DNA from: Lacinutrix neustonica
Lineage (GTDB): Bacteria > Bacteroidota > Bacteroidia > Flavobacteriales > Flavobacteriaceae
NCBI RefSeq assembly: GCF_026625145.1
Contig: NZ_CP113088.1
Location: 620,001 to 684,000, forward strand
Length of the DNA stretch: 64,000 nt
Direction of reading: 5' to 3'
Each line of letters starts with the position of its first letter. The first letter of the stretch is position 1. The notes beneath the pieces are model-generated. The model ran no database searches, was not told the origin of the DNA, and worked only from the letters and a program-made list of their open reading frames with translations. Positions 1 to 12,168 of the stretch are shown piece after piece. The translations under genes were made by a program, and so were the position numbers.

Positions 1-3000
1 TTATCAGCGATTGTTACTGTAATATTACGAGTGTCATTCGAAAAGCATACTTCATAGAAATCGGATCGGTGTCATTAGCAATTTGAGGAGACAATTGTAA
101 CACCCGTGGTCTGAAAGCTCGGTATAGGTACATCCATTTTCTGAAATGATCTCTAAGACATAAATGGCAGTCGATGTCACATTAGCTAATTGATGGATTT
201 GAGTATCTGTAAAGGTCCCTGTAAAGGTCACAAGGTCCTCATTAGATCCTGAAGAAGCTTGGTAGATACGTCCTGTATAATTAGTGCCTGTTACTGCGGA
301 ATGCACATCTAAAGTTCTAAAAGACAGCTCTATATCTCCACTCGTAGTACCACAAGCTAATAGAGTGGTACATAAATTAGCAATAGGATTATTAACTCTT
401 GGTATATATATGGTTTTCTCGAAAGTACAGCCATAATTATCTTTTATAGTGACACTAAAATTCCCTTCAGGAAGATTGTCTATGATTAGTGTTTCACCAT
501 TCTGTAATTCTTGACCAATGGTCACTAAATCGGATAGGTTGCATTAATAACTTCAAACGGTGCCTGATCTACATAGCCAGTACCCTGCTCTCCACTTATA
601 ACAAGAGACACTTGACCATCTGCCTGATCTGTACAACTTACGCCTTCTATTAACGTCATGTTAAGTGTAGCGCCTGGATAAACCTCAATATCAATAGTAG
701 CCGTACCACTACAGTTAGCAGCTGTATTGGTAGCAGATTGTACTGTAACCTGCAATTGCGTACTATTAAAAGGATTAAAAGTAAATTGATTGCCATTAGT
801 AGAAACAGGCGTTACATTCCAATTGTAAACATAAGAACCCCCACCAACTGTTCCGCTGAGCAACACTTCTACTACAATAGCCTCTCCTTCACAGACAGGG
901 AAATTAGTTAAAGGATTGATAATTATCTCTCGGAAATGGCGTATTTAAAACTTCAATAAAACCTTCTGCGGTGGTTACTTTAAGATCACACACCTCATTA
1001 TTTTCTAAGCAGGTTGCTTGTCCGTTCCGGATCGTCTCTACATGATACTCTAAGCTTAAACTATTAACATCTATTAGTCTAGTATTAATTTTAAAGGTCT
1101 GTGTGGTAACGGTTTCTAAATCGGTAAGTTCCAGCTTACAGTTGTAGGTGTCGTTGTATTAGGTGGAGGAAATCCTGAAACAGAACTCTCAAATGCCACT
1201 CCTACTGGCAGGGTAAGTACTAATTGCTGTTGAGCAATCGCTTCGGTGCTATTATTATTTACAGTTATAGTGACTTCATTAAAATCATCACAAACTAAAA
1301 AATTATCTGCTAAAATATCAACATTTAGATCGGGCAATACTAAACCTTTAATTGGAATATAACGTCCCAACTCTAAACTTATATTTTCTGAACAGTTTGT
1401 AATTCCGTCTAGTGTAAATTTTACTGGCTTACCAGGATTATAATTACAATCTGAGTTCAAGCTTAATTTAAACGTGATTTCGTTTTTACCTGTTAATCGA
1501 ATCCCTGGTATCGTACTTTCTGTAGCATCAGTAATATCACCGAAGCTACTAATAAAGAGGTTACCAAACCGGAGGCATCGATCTTAACATCTTCTATATC
1601 TGAGATGTTTTGTAGAATAAAACCAGCGGGCACTTGTGTATAAGGTGCTCCATCATATGTATAACTCCATTGCGCAATATCGGTAACGCTAACGCCTTCT
1701 GGTAGATCGACACTAACGGCAACATCGTACACATTGGCAAACTTGGCACTTACTACTTTAATTTCAAATTCTGTAGCTTCACAAAGTTCTACTTCATCTT
1801 GTACTCTATTTACTTCCCAATCTAAATCACCTGTCTTATAGCGAAGTGTTACAATATCTTCAATAACACCAAACTGGCACGATAAAACACCGCGAGTCGG
1901 TAATTGAGTTAACCGCCAAAAGTTCGGTGGTCTCATCGTAAGAAGTGCCTTCTAATGGAAATGTATCACAAGACCAGCTGGAAATGAGATTAATATTTTG
2001 TGATATGTCATTCTCGCAAACACGATATTCGGCAATTGGATAGATCGTTATACAGGTTTGAGCTGCAATTCGTGTATCTCGCATACGAACTAACATATGG
2101 CTTGGTTTCCCGGATCTTGGATTGATTGGGCCGTAAAATGTAATATCTTCATCAGGAATCACATTACCTGCCTGATCTTTAGCTCCAATTAAAATTGTAC
2201 TTTCATCTGCTGCATCTAATTCTAAGGCAACCCAAGGGTTCCCAATGCTATAAAAGAAACCTACTGCATTATTACAAAATTGAACAGGCCAATCTGTAGT
2301 GCGCTCGTAACCCTCCTGCACCTCATTGGGAGATACACTAAAGGGTAAATTATAATAATCTCTTAATCGAATTGTATTACTAAGGTTCTGAGAAGCAAAA
2401 TAATCTATGATTACTCCAGGTTCTTCTAAGAGATCCTGATAATATAAATCTGAAGTAAACATTGTAGTGGTTCCAAATGGAAGGGTTGTATACCCTTGAT
2501 CACAATCAGGCTCAAAAGTACGGTATGCAACTGTATAAACACCGGAACTTTCTGCACTTGGAACGACCACCTCATTTAAGGGTAAGTTAACTGCATTATC
2601 TTGAATCGTATACTCTGTAATAGGTGTGTTACTTGACGGAGTTCCTAAATTATAATAATGTGCCGAATTAGTTAGGGGGTTATCTTCGCGCAATTTATAA
2701 CCCGATGGTAGTGTATAAATAGATTCATCAAAAATAGCTAAAGGACGGTATTCGTTTATAAAATCATCTCCTCCCGTAGCCGATGTAAGACGTAAATATG
2801 CAAAAACATTACTAAACCCTGTACAGCCAACACTATTATTTTGGTATACTTCAACTGAAACATCAGGGATATACAATGAAAAATCTGCACCCATTGACGT
2901 ACCACAGCTTTCTATAACCCCCCCGTTATTAGTACCTAAAAACTTCCCTCTAAAAACAGGCAACTTGTGAACGCCTTTTGATAATGGAATATTGGACTTC

Positions 3001-5399
3001 TTATCTAAGACTAATTCCAAACCTCTCAACTCTAAATTAATACCTGTCCCGGAGACTGGGCTTACTGAAACGGAATAGGTATATGTAATTCTATTGTTAC
3101 CAATATCCACAACAGGATTAGTTAGCGCATAACTATTACCATCGACTAACAACTCGCCATCATTACTGTGACTAAAAAAAGCTGTAGTGGCATCTTCACG
3201 GCAAATTATATGCAAAAGAGAAAGAGAGCTGATTGTATGTTTCATTATCATCAGTACTCAATGTCCCTAATCCGCTAAACAACACCTTATCTAGAGGGTA
3301 CGCTGCATTTAACTCAATTTCCGGTGTATTTGCTGTCACCCTTGGAACGGAGCCCAGTTCGCTTTTAGAATAATAAGTTTTACCATTATATCCTGCAACA
3401 TAACCAAACGAATTTCTAGTCACCTCAAAACTCTCTGTCGAGAAATCGCATATATCGTCACCTGAACCGCCTGGTCCTCCAGGATCTGTTGTACAACGTT
3501 CAAATGTTGTAAAAATCAAAGCATTTGTAGATGCCATTTCTAGCAATTCTAAACTGCTGAAACCCCCACAAACATCAACATACATTTCCCAATCAACAGG
3601 TCCTATGTTTTCTACCATAGTATCACTACATCCTACCGTAACATTTACTTCATATCTCCCTCTTGGGCCACCACCACCACGAACTTCATATTGATTATTT
3701 CCTATGGGTACTGCTGTAAGGCTTACTGCATTAGCATCATTACCACTCGTAAAATTGTGCCATGTAACATTATTAATAGTATATCCTTCAGGAATGGTAA
3801 ATCTTGATAAATAATTGTCTATGGGTGTTAATACGCCTAGGGCTAAATTATCTCTAAACATATAAAGATAATCCACAATAAAAACAAAGTCTTCTGTAGC
3901 TCCTGTCGCTAATTGATCTGGTACAATATCATTTACTGAAGTCCGATATGAGGCTAGATTAATTCCTGTTCCTGAAGAATATCGATTTGTACTATTACAC
4001 ATGTTTGAGTTACCATAAATACTGTTTCGGTAAGCTGTTCATTATAGATATTATCTATGTATGTTGTATCAAAAGGTAATATCAATTCTACAGATACAGT
4101 AAATGTGGCACCTACTGGAAGATCATCATACACACCATCCTTATCGATGTCCTCTAATCCAACTCCAGGGCCATCTGGATCACTGCTAAATAAACCATTC
4201 GCATTCAATGAAAAATCATAACGCGTAAAACTTGTAAAAACGGACTCCGGTAATGCTACACCATTAATTTTAATACTATTTGTTCCTAAATTTCTAAAAA
4301 TCTCTGAACTTTCTGTTAATTGCAAATTAAACCCTGTATCGGCTTCTGCTATAATAGAACCACTACCCACATTCGTATATTCGTATCGCAATTGTATTGG
4401 ATCTCCACATAAATCTCCTGATTTAACCAAAAAAGTACGAGATGTGAAACGTGGTACACCTTGCACAAAACTTATATAATTAATGGAAGTCGCATCTTGG
4501 TCATCTGTAGTTTCGCAAAAGGAAGCTTCACAGCCATAAACAGCGGTATAATTTGTTTGCATAGCATCATTACAATCATCTGCATCTAAAGAAACCGTAT
4601 CGATAAATGTGAATTTCTCATTCTGTTCAAACTTATTATCCCCATCACCAATGCTTGAAAAGTCGGTTATTATATATTCTAATCGTAATAATCCGTTACC
4701 TAAAGGAGAAGTTATTGCTGTTCCTACTGGGTTTAGGACTGACCCAGTAGATAAACGGAGTTCATTAAAATCTATATTTGCATCATAATCAATATATAGA
4801 CGGTATTCATTTAACGCACCCAATCCACTATTTGTCACCTCAATTTCTCGATTTAAAACAGTACCATCTGCATCTTTTTCTAAAACCCCCACCTGTAGGT
4901 TAACATCTTCATCCTTTACTTTAACAAACAACTCAGGGAAATTTATATTGTAGGATTCTGACGCTCCTTGAATACTCTGGATTGCACCATTATTTATACT
5001 GTAAACCAAGTTATTCACATTTGAAACCGTAAAAACCCCAGTATTACCCATTACAAGGTCAAATTCTGTAAGAATAGTACAATTACCTTTTGCCGTATAG
5101 GTAAATGTAGAACTACTATTACCATTAATATCCGGAATTTCAAAAATAGGTTCAGTAATTGAGCCTTCATTTGCATACTCAGAACTTTCTAGCGTCATTC
5201 CATTAGGAAAATTTGAAGTATAGGTAATACCAGTTAATGTACCGGAATTGCTATTTGTAATTTTAATCGTAAACGTAATGGCATCACCACAAACAACTAA
5301 AGCAGTATTACTAGAAGTTTCAATCAATACATTATCTCCGGATTGACTATATCCTAATAAGGATAGACCTAAAAATAATAATGTGTAAAAATTTTTCAT
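1..5399 (-). CDS. Giant secreted DUF11-like repeat protein, 3' end outside window, frame broken 8 times
   Basis: The gene starts at 5399 with a signal peptide (MKNFYTLLFLGLSLLGYSQ) and runs off the left edge, so at least 1800 residues are encoded. The sequence is a string of beta-rich modules typical of DUF11/CARDB-like surface proteins, for example ITNSNSGTLTGITYTSNFP near the N-terminus and ITVNNNSTEAIAQQQLVLTL around 1270. It is rich in Asn, Thr and paired Cys. The frame breaks near 4027, 3197, 1890, 1540, 1121, 929, 530 and 104/61, and each break disappears if one CCGG is restored, giving one continuous protein. It is the last visible gene of the minus-strand unit starting at 20613. A C-terminal type IX sorting domain would be expected outside the window. 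The exact function is unknown; an adhesin or surface matrix role is inferred. Confidence 0.75.
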
Positions 5400-5465
5400 A
5401 AATCTTGTATTCCTTATTTCTCTAATTATCTTATTTCTTTACGATAGGTATCTAACACCTCAAAA

Positions 5466-5829
5466 TTATAATCCAGCAACCTGACTTCTATAAATTGCTG
5501 GCCTATATCTCGGCTTGCCATATGTATTATTCACTACTAACTTTAGCTGGTCCATGTATACCAAGCGTTCGACATCATTAAAAAATAAATAATAGTTATT
5601 ATCCGCTTTTTTATTTATTATCGCCTCATAACTCGCCATCAAACCTTCTTCTTCAAACAAATCAATCTGAATAAATTGAATGTTTATTACTTCATAAAAA
5701 TTAAAAGATATTTCATACACTCCTTTGGCAGGCACGTGTACTTCATAATCGAAACTATCGTTCACGGCTGTAAGAAAAACTTGAAAACAGCAACACAGTA
5801 ATAGCTATATATATATATCGTAAATTCAT
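5466..5829 (-). CDS. Small secreted protein, unknown function, frame broken once
   Basis: An ATG at 5829 opens a clear signal peptide (MNLRYIYIAITVLLFSSFSYS). The frame is lost at 5763-5767, where CCGTG stands in the gene; reading CCGG instead joins the signal peptide to NDSFDYEVHVPAKGVYEISF and the rest, about 121 residues in all. The mature part looks beta-rich with no Cys. The gene sits between two giant secreted proteins in the same unit, 66 nt upstream of the DUF11-like gene, so a role in the same surface assembly is inferred. A (TA)n tract at 5806-5818 lies inside the signal-peptide codons. I do not recognise the family. Confidence 0.6.
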
Positions 5830-5845
5830 GGTTTTACTATTTTTA

Positions 5846-8800
5846 TTAATCATTGGGACCAAAATTTTTGTTAATACCTACTTTAGGAGACTCTACCTTT
5901 CCTGTCGGGTAAGTATATTGTAGGTCATTTTCATCCTCTTCCTCCTGTGAAACTGTTTTAATTAATGTAAGTGTTTCTTCAACGTCAAAAACGGTATTAA
6001 GATTTCCAATGTTTGCAAAATCAGTTATACGATATTCAAATCTCAAAAATTCTCGGTCCTAGTGGGGAAATTATCCCCATTCCTATGGGGTTCAACAACA
6101 ATTCTTCTCCTGTACTTGTAACTAGTCTTAATTCTTTGACTGTACTATTAACATTAAAATCAATAAAAAGCCTAAGCTCTTCAAGAACCTCCGGACCGAA
6201 TTGGTGATTGTAATATTTTTATCAAAAACGTCTCCGTCATCAATAAAATCACCAACTTCAAAAAACACGCTTCCTTGTTGGTTTGACGCAGAGTAAGGCT
6301 CTTTGCTATTGAAAACGTAGTCACTTCTTTCTACAAATGTATCTCCCGGCCCATCTTCATTGCTTCTATTTACATAATCGTTCTGATCTGTACAAATCTC
6401 AAAATTTTGTTGAATCCAGGTACCGTAAGACCTATCATAAACATATACTGCCTCGTTGGGAAGGTTTTCACTGTTATAAGTGAGATCAGGGTTATAATTG
6501 CCGAATTGATCACATTTACTGGGCACATCTAATTTAACCGTCCATTCCATTGCCTGGCTCCATCTGGTAAACTGTGCATACGTAAGGGATTGCCTAATAT
6601 CCCACATAGTTACAAATGGATATCCCGAATTATTAAAAGAATATTTATTTAAACCATTAGTTCCAATAGGTTCTATCAATACCGCGGCATCAGTTTCTGT
6701 CGTAATTTTTGTTAACGGATCAAAATAATTAAGTTTTTGAGTAGGTTCTCCTGCTTCCCCTTGTCTTATTGACAAAGGATTTACCACTGGGCCTGAAACA
6801 CCAAAATCGGTAGTACTTATGTTTATTGTAAATTTATCCAATGCCGTTGGATCTGTTCTATTTATTCTTGTTGGTGCTCCAAGTAGCCTACAGCTTTCAT
6901 CCACACAAGCAAATGTATCAATCTCACATTGATTCTTACATTGTTTAATCATTTCTTCAACTAAGACATCTATATCTGCTTCCGGAACAATATTATCATT
7001 CGGATCAATTTTACATAATCCTATTTCATAACATCTGTCTAGGAAAGTTTTTATTAAGGTAGCTTTAAATTCTCCTTTACGATCTTCACAATTGTTGTTA
7101 CAGTCATCGATCATTTTAGCGGCTTCATTTTCGACAAGACTAATGCCATCTCGGCACTTTTTCTCCAGCCAAACTTGTAAACCATTCATCTTGAGGTCTC
7201 GAAGCCAATGGTTCCATACTAGACAAACTCGTTGTAATATAACCTCCAACTGGATCAAAATCTACAAAAAGATTCACCGATAAGTATTCTAAAGTGGTCA
7301 AAGAACCTTGTTGAATTGTAGGATCATTAAACTCAAGGCTAGAATTTTCAGGCTCCAAACCGTAATCGGGGTTAATTACATAACTATTAGCTTCATAATA
7401 ATTTTCGCAATTAATAGGCACGAGACCTGGTACCACCTCTTCTCTATAGCTTTTTAATAATCCATAAAATGTAAAGCGTTGTTCGCAATTCCAATCGCTT
7501 TTTGTTTCCTCGCAGATTAAATATCCAACACCACAGAAATTACAAGGAATAGGATCACCGTTAGCATCCTCTCCACAACAACCAAATTCTTCTCCTGTTT
7601 CTTCATCAATACATAGATTTGGATCTCTATAACAAGTTTCACCTTCTAAGATTGGGAATGCACCATCTTTATATTCGAAATATTTAAAGGCAAATACAGG
7701 ATCTTTAATGAATGGAAAAAACTCTGCTATTCTCCCAGCCCATACATTTTCCGGAACATTATTATCTATCTCTTCTTGAGAAGTAAAAATGTAATCGCCA
7801 TCTATGGCTAAATCTCCATTTCCATCAGCAGTAGGATTAATAGAGAAACTAACCCAATCAATATTGCCATCTCCGTCTTCTATTGCAGGGTAAGAGAGTC
7901 TATTTCGGTCGTAAAGCGTATATGCTTCATTGGTTTTCGAATTTGTTCTACTCACAAAATCCGCATTAAAATCACTAAAATTTGCTTCCGGTTCATCTTT
8001 TGTTTGATCTATAATATCTCCAAAAGAGTAGCCTGTACATTTTAGAAACGTATTAACCAAATTATCAATTTCATCGGTTGCCTGATCCAATGCAGAGCCA
8101 TTTCCATTGACATTTTGTTTTCTCATTTTCTTGATCAACTTAGGTTTAGAAATCCATCTGATAATAAAATTATTAATGTTATCAGATAAATGGCCATTAC
8201 TATTACCGCCTCTATCATCATAGCTCTCTGCTACATTACCGTTACCATCTTCATCTAAACCATAAGCGCTAATACACAATCGATTTACAATCTCAATGAC
8301 TATAGGTTCCCAACAATCTGCTAGCTCCTGTGCAGTATAAGAGGCTCCTGGAAGAAATACTTTTGCTTGAGGAAAATCACAAACCTCATACAGACTATCT
8401 GTTGGAGGTGCTTCTGTATTTCCAACAACATCCCTGGGACATTCTTGGCTGCCATTATTGTCTGTAACCATATGATATACCATTTGATTTAACAATCCTG
8501 GTCTATGCCATCCCCGCATAGAACTATAAATTTCTTGTGCTGCTGCTTCTAATGTATAACTAGAATCTCCAGCACTCTTGCATTCGTAAAGCATTGAAAT
8601 CGCATAGCCTTCAAAATCAATAGGGTACGCCTCTGTATTTAATAATTCAACAGTATCATCATCATTTTGATCGTATGTAAAATTTTTAGTATCATCAAGT
8701 ATAAACCTCGGGTTGGGGTTTATCCAATTGTTTGAGTTGACTGCAGTTAACGGATTTGGATCAGTAGCATAATATGCTGTTGATTCCGAACTTGATCTTG

Positions 8801-11370
8801 TAGCGACACTTGATTAGTGGCATCGTACCCTTCTAAATATGCCGTTAATGCCTCCGGAGTTGGTGTTTTAAAAGGAGGTGTGAAAACGATAGGAACAGTA
8901 AAATCACAACAAGGAGTACTAAAATTAACCTTCACCGGCTTTAATGCGCCCAAAGTACTTGTTTGACTGTAATCAATTGGTTGGAGTTCTCCATTCGCAT
9001 CAAAATAGAAGACTGTTATGCTATACTGGTTTTCTCGCCCTATATAATAATCTAAAAATTCGTCATCTGCTTCGGGATCACTAGGATCCTTGCTTGCAAA
9101 ATATATAGATTCATTTGAACAACCATCACAATTAAAATTTACGGTGGAACTAATTTGACTGTTATAAACTAATTGTCCAAAGTGAAAGATATCATTATAT
9201 AAATACTCCATTTCCTCCTCACAATCAATTTTATTAGAAAAATTAAGGATCCAATTAAAAAATGGTTTTATTAATTTATTTAAACTATCCTCAGCATTAA
9301 CAACCTCAAGTTTTATATTATCGCTTGGAACCAATGTTTTCTGAACATAATAAGTGCCGGTGTTTAAGATAATATCTCCAAAATCTACCATGACATTATC
9401 AATATCATCATCTGTCGTATCTGTTAAATTTTTTAATGTGGGTTCTTCAAAACTATGAATTACCACTCCCGATTCAATATCGAAAATTTCTATTTTTAGT
9501 CTATAATCGAGATCAAAAGTGATGTCACTACATAATCCATCAAGAATTTGTTTCGTAATTGTATAACTTAAGTTAATACTGGTATTATCTTGAAGTATTG
9601 TAATGCGTTTGGATGACATAAATCCATCTGAAGTCTTGACATTATTAGTAATTCTATCCATAATACCTGAAACAGTATTATCAATGCTTGTCCCTTTTAC
9701 ACTATCTAATATGTTAGAGTCTTCACTAAAAGTTAAACCTGTTGCTATTGTATTGCCTTCTTTGGTTATATAACTAACAGATTTGGTATTATTTGGGTCT
9801 ATTGTGATAATCTTGGCAACGTTTTCGTGATTGGGCGCCTCATCGCCAAAAAGCTTTACTAATTCGTCTTCTGTAGGAGTAGCATATAGCGTACGTGTGG
9901 TTCTAGTATTTCCATCCACCATATTACCAATCATGTGAGTTTTACCTACACCGGATTGCTCCACAACTCGATCTGTACCGTCATTACTAAAAATAACTCT
10001 AGTAAATGGAAAGCCCTGTGCGTCCGGAATTCTTTTATCTGCATTTGCACTGGTATAGTATTCAAAGGCTCCTGTAGCATCTATCATATCCGGAGCATTA
10101 TAATTATCTAAAGCATCATTTTCGTTATCTTCATCAAAATTCTGTGCCTTATATAACTCTTCACTCGCTGTGGCAAAACTTTCTTTGTATTTATAAATTC
10201 TTTCTCCCACTACAGGTACTGGTAAAGTATTTAATGTTGGTCTACCTGAATAATCTAATACCGTTTGCGTTATTACTTTATAGTTTTTAGACGGGATATA
10301 ACGTTGCGTTTGTTTAACCTGGTTAAGCGAAGTAGCATAAGTAATCTGTTCACTCACTTTATTATCTTCAGTAAAAACTCTGCTATATTGAAAATTCTTA
10401 GCATCATCTCGGATCTGTAAAGAAAAACACCTGATCACTCACTGTTAATGCGTTAAAGGTACACTCCGTACAAAATCCATAATCCGGTGCATTCCATGCT
10501 CCCCAGTTTTGGTCATTTCCTAGTCCATTTTCGTAAAACGTACCAACTGGTCGTACTCTCCAGGCATAATAACCCTGTCCTTCTCCCATTGTTAAATCAA
10601 TTGAGGGATTAGAACCTTCTACGTAAAGTGACAATGCCTTTTTCCAATCAATATTAGCGGTAATATTTAATTCATTGTCTACGGTGTCAGGATTAGTATT
10701 ATATAGTCGTAAAACTTGAAATTCATAACCTGGTGCTTCGCAGCTATTTTCCCATTGGAAAACTACAGTTTTGGATTACGGAATTATAGTATAGCTTAAA
10801 TTATCAACGATATTATTAGTAATATCAATTCCATAATTGATCTCATAATTGAGTCCTATTTTTAGATCCGTAGCTGGATTTATCATGGCTGCGGAATTAG
10901 TTACATTGCGAACAGTACCTTCTACACCAATCACTTGATTAGTTAAGTAGGAAAAGCCAGTACTATTGTTATCTCTATCGATATACTGATTGAGATCTAG
11001 GTATATGATACTTTCTCGGTTTATTATTATTTAATTCTACATTAAATGATATTGAAGGATCAGATGATGGGTCATTAGTTAATATTCGAATATCCAAGTC
11101 CATTGATATCTCAAATGGTATTCCGAAATCAGTGTTTCCAAACTCATAGTTTTCTCCTAAGTCCACTTTTATCCAAGCTTTGCCGTCTTTTGCATAAAAA
11201 TTACTACAAGGGGTTAAAAAAATTAAATTTTCTGAGGAGGTCGCTGCACCCGAAGTAGGTACAGTAATCATAACATTATCTATGTACGTTCCTTTATCCT
11301 GAGAAAACAGAACATTACAATAAAAACATAGTAAAAGGGTAACTATACTATATAACCAATTAATTTTCAT
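5846..11370 (-). CDS. Giant secreted RHS-associated protein, about 1840 residues, frame broken repeatedly
   Basis: It starts at 11370 with a signal peptide ending LFSQ. The middle carries sequence typical of large Bacteroidota RHS-related proteins: VITQTVLDYSGRPTLNTLPV near residue 345, then a GVGKTHMIGNMVDGNTRTTR segment and YATPTEDELVKLFGDE, recalling the invariant GxGRTH and YGTPTxEEL blocks of such proteins from memory. A Cys-rich part near 7500-7650 and a Cys-containing helical part near 6900-7130 follow. The C-terminus (about 6000-6230) resembles a DUF11-like module also present in the gene at 1-5399. Breaks at 11015, 10778 (in-frame TAA), 10408, 8786, 7150, 6196 and 6052 are all repaired by restoring CCGG. 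It probably works with the RHS-like protein upstream. The family assignment is moderate and the biochemical role unknown. Confidence 0.7.
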
Positions 11371-11444
11371 CTATATATTTATTTTTTATTATCTAACAAA
11401 GGCATCAATTCAAATTCCAAAAATAATTTGACGTCTTTAATGGT

Positions 11445-12168
11445 TTATTTTTTTCTATTATCAATTATTTCAAAACCTTTGTATGGCTGCTTTAAGCTGG
11501 AACCCTTGAAAATATATTCTAAGGGCTCTTTTATTTTTTTTGTGCTTTGAAAATTAAGAATCTCATACTTCACAATCTGCTTTTTAATTTTACTTTTTGT
11601 ACTAAAACGATTTTCTACACTAAGCACTCTCTTTTGAATTTCATCGTATTCTAGTACTTGCTTAGTAAGCCCTGTGTTTTTCTCAAAATCTTTCCCTGGA
11701 ATTATAATTATATGAGCTATTTCGCCTTTAGAACTACAACTAAGATTTCACGGACGATTTAAGCAATAATCTTTCAATTTCAAGAAATTTATTATATGAG
11801 TTGTTCTCTGTAAATAATCTTGGATCAGAGTTATTCCAATAAATCTTACCTACTTTAGGTAATACTACAAACATATTCTTGTCGTTGCCATAGACCTTCA
11901 TATTCTCATCATCCATTACGATCTGTTTCTCACTCATCAACATATCGGTATATGTAGTTGTTGTAGGAATGTTGTAGGATTCAAAAAACTCAGTTTTTGT
12001 TGTATACCTCATATGATAGACCTGACTGGATTTAGGAGTCGAAACTTTTTCCATGCCATCCAAGTATTCTAAAATTTTATTCTTACAATTTACATCAGTT
12101 TCATTTTGGGCGTTGCCAAATTCCATCCAACACATTGCAATCAATAAGAGTATGCATCTAAAGTTCAT
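11445..12168 (-). CDS. Small secreted protein following the RHS-like gene, frame broken once
   Basis: The ATG at 12168 (a GTG lies one codon upstream) opens a signal peptide MNFRCILLLIAMCWMEFGNA, and the start overlaps the end of the RHS-like gene by 11 nt. The mature part has NETDVNCKNKILEYLDGMEK and a beta-rich segment with KNMFVVLPKVGKIYW, somewhat like LolA-type or outer-membrane lipoprotein-carrier folds, but I cannot assign it. The frame breaks at 11749-11753 (CCGTG for CCGG in the gene); repair continues the protein to the stop at 11445, about 241 residues. Tight overlap suggests translational coupling with the RHS-like gene and a shared function. Confidence 0.6.
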
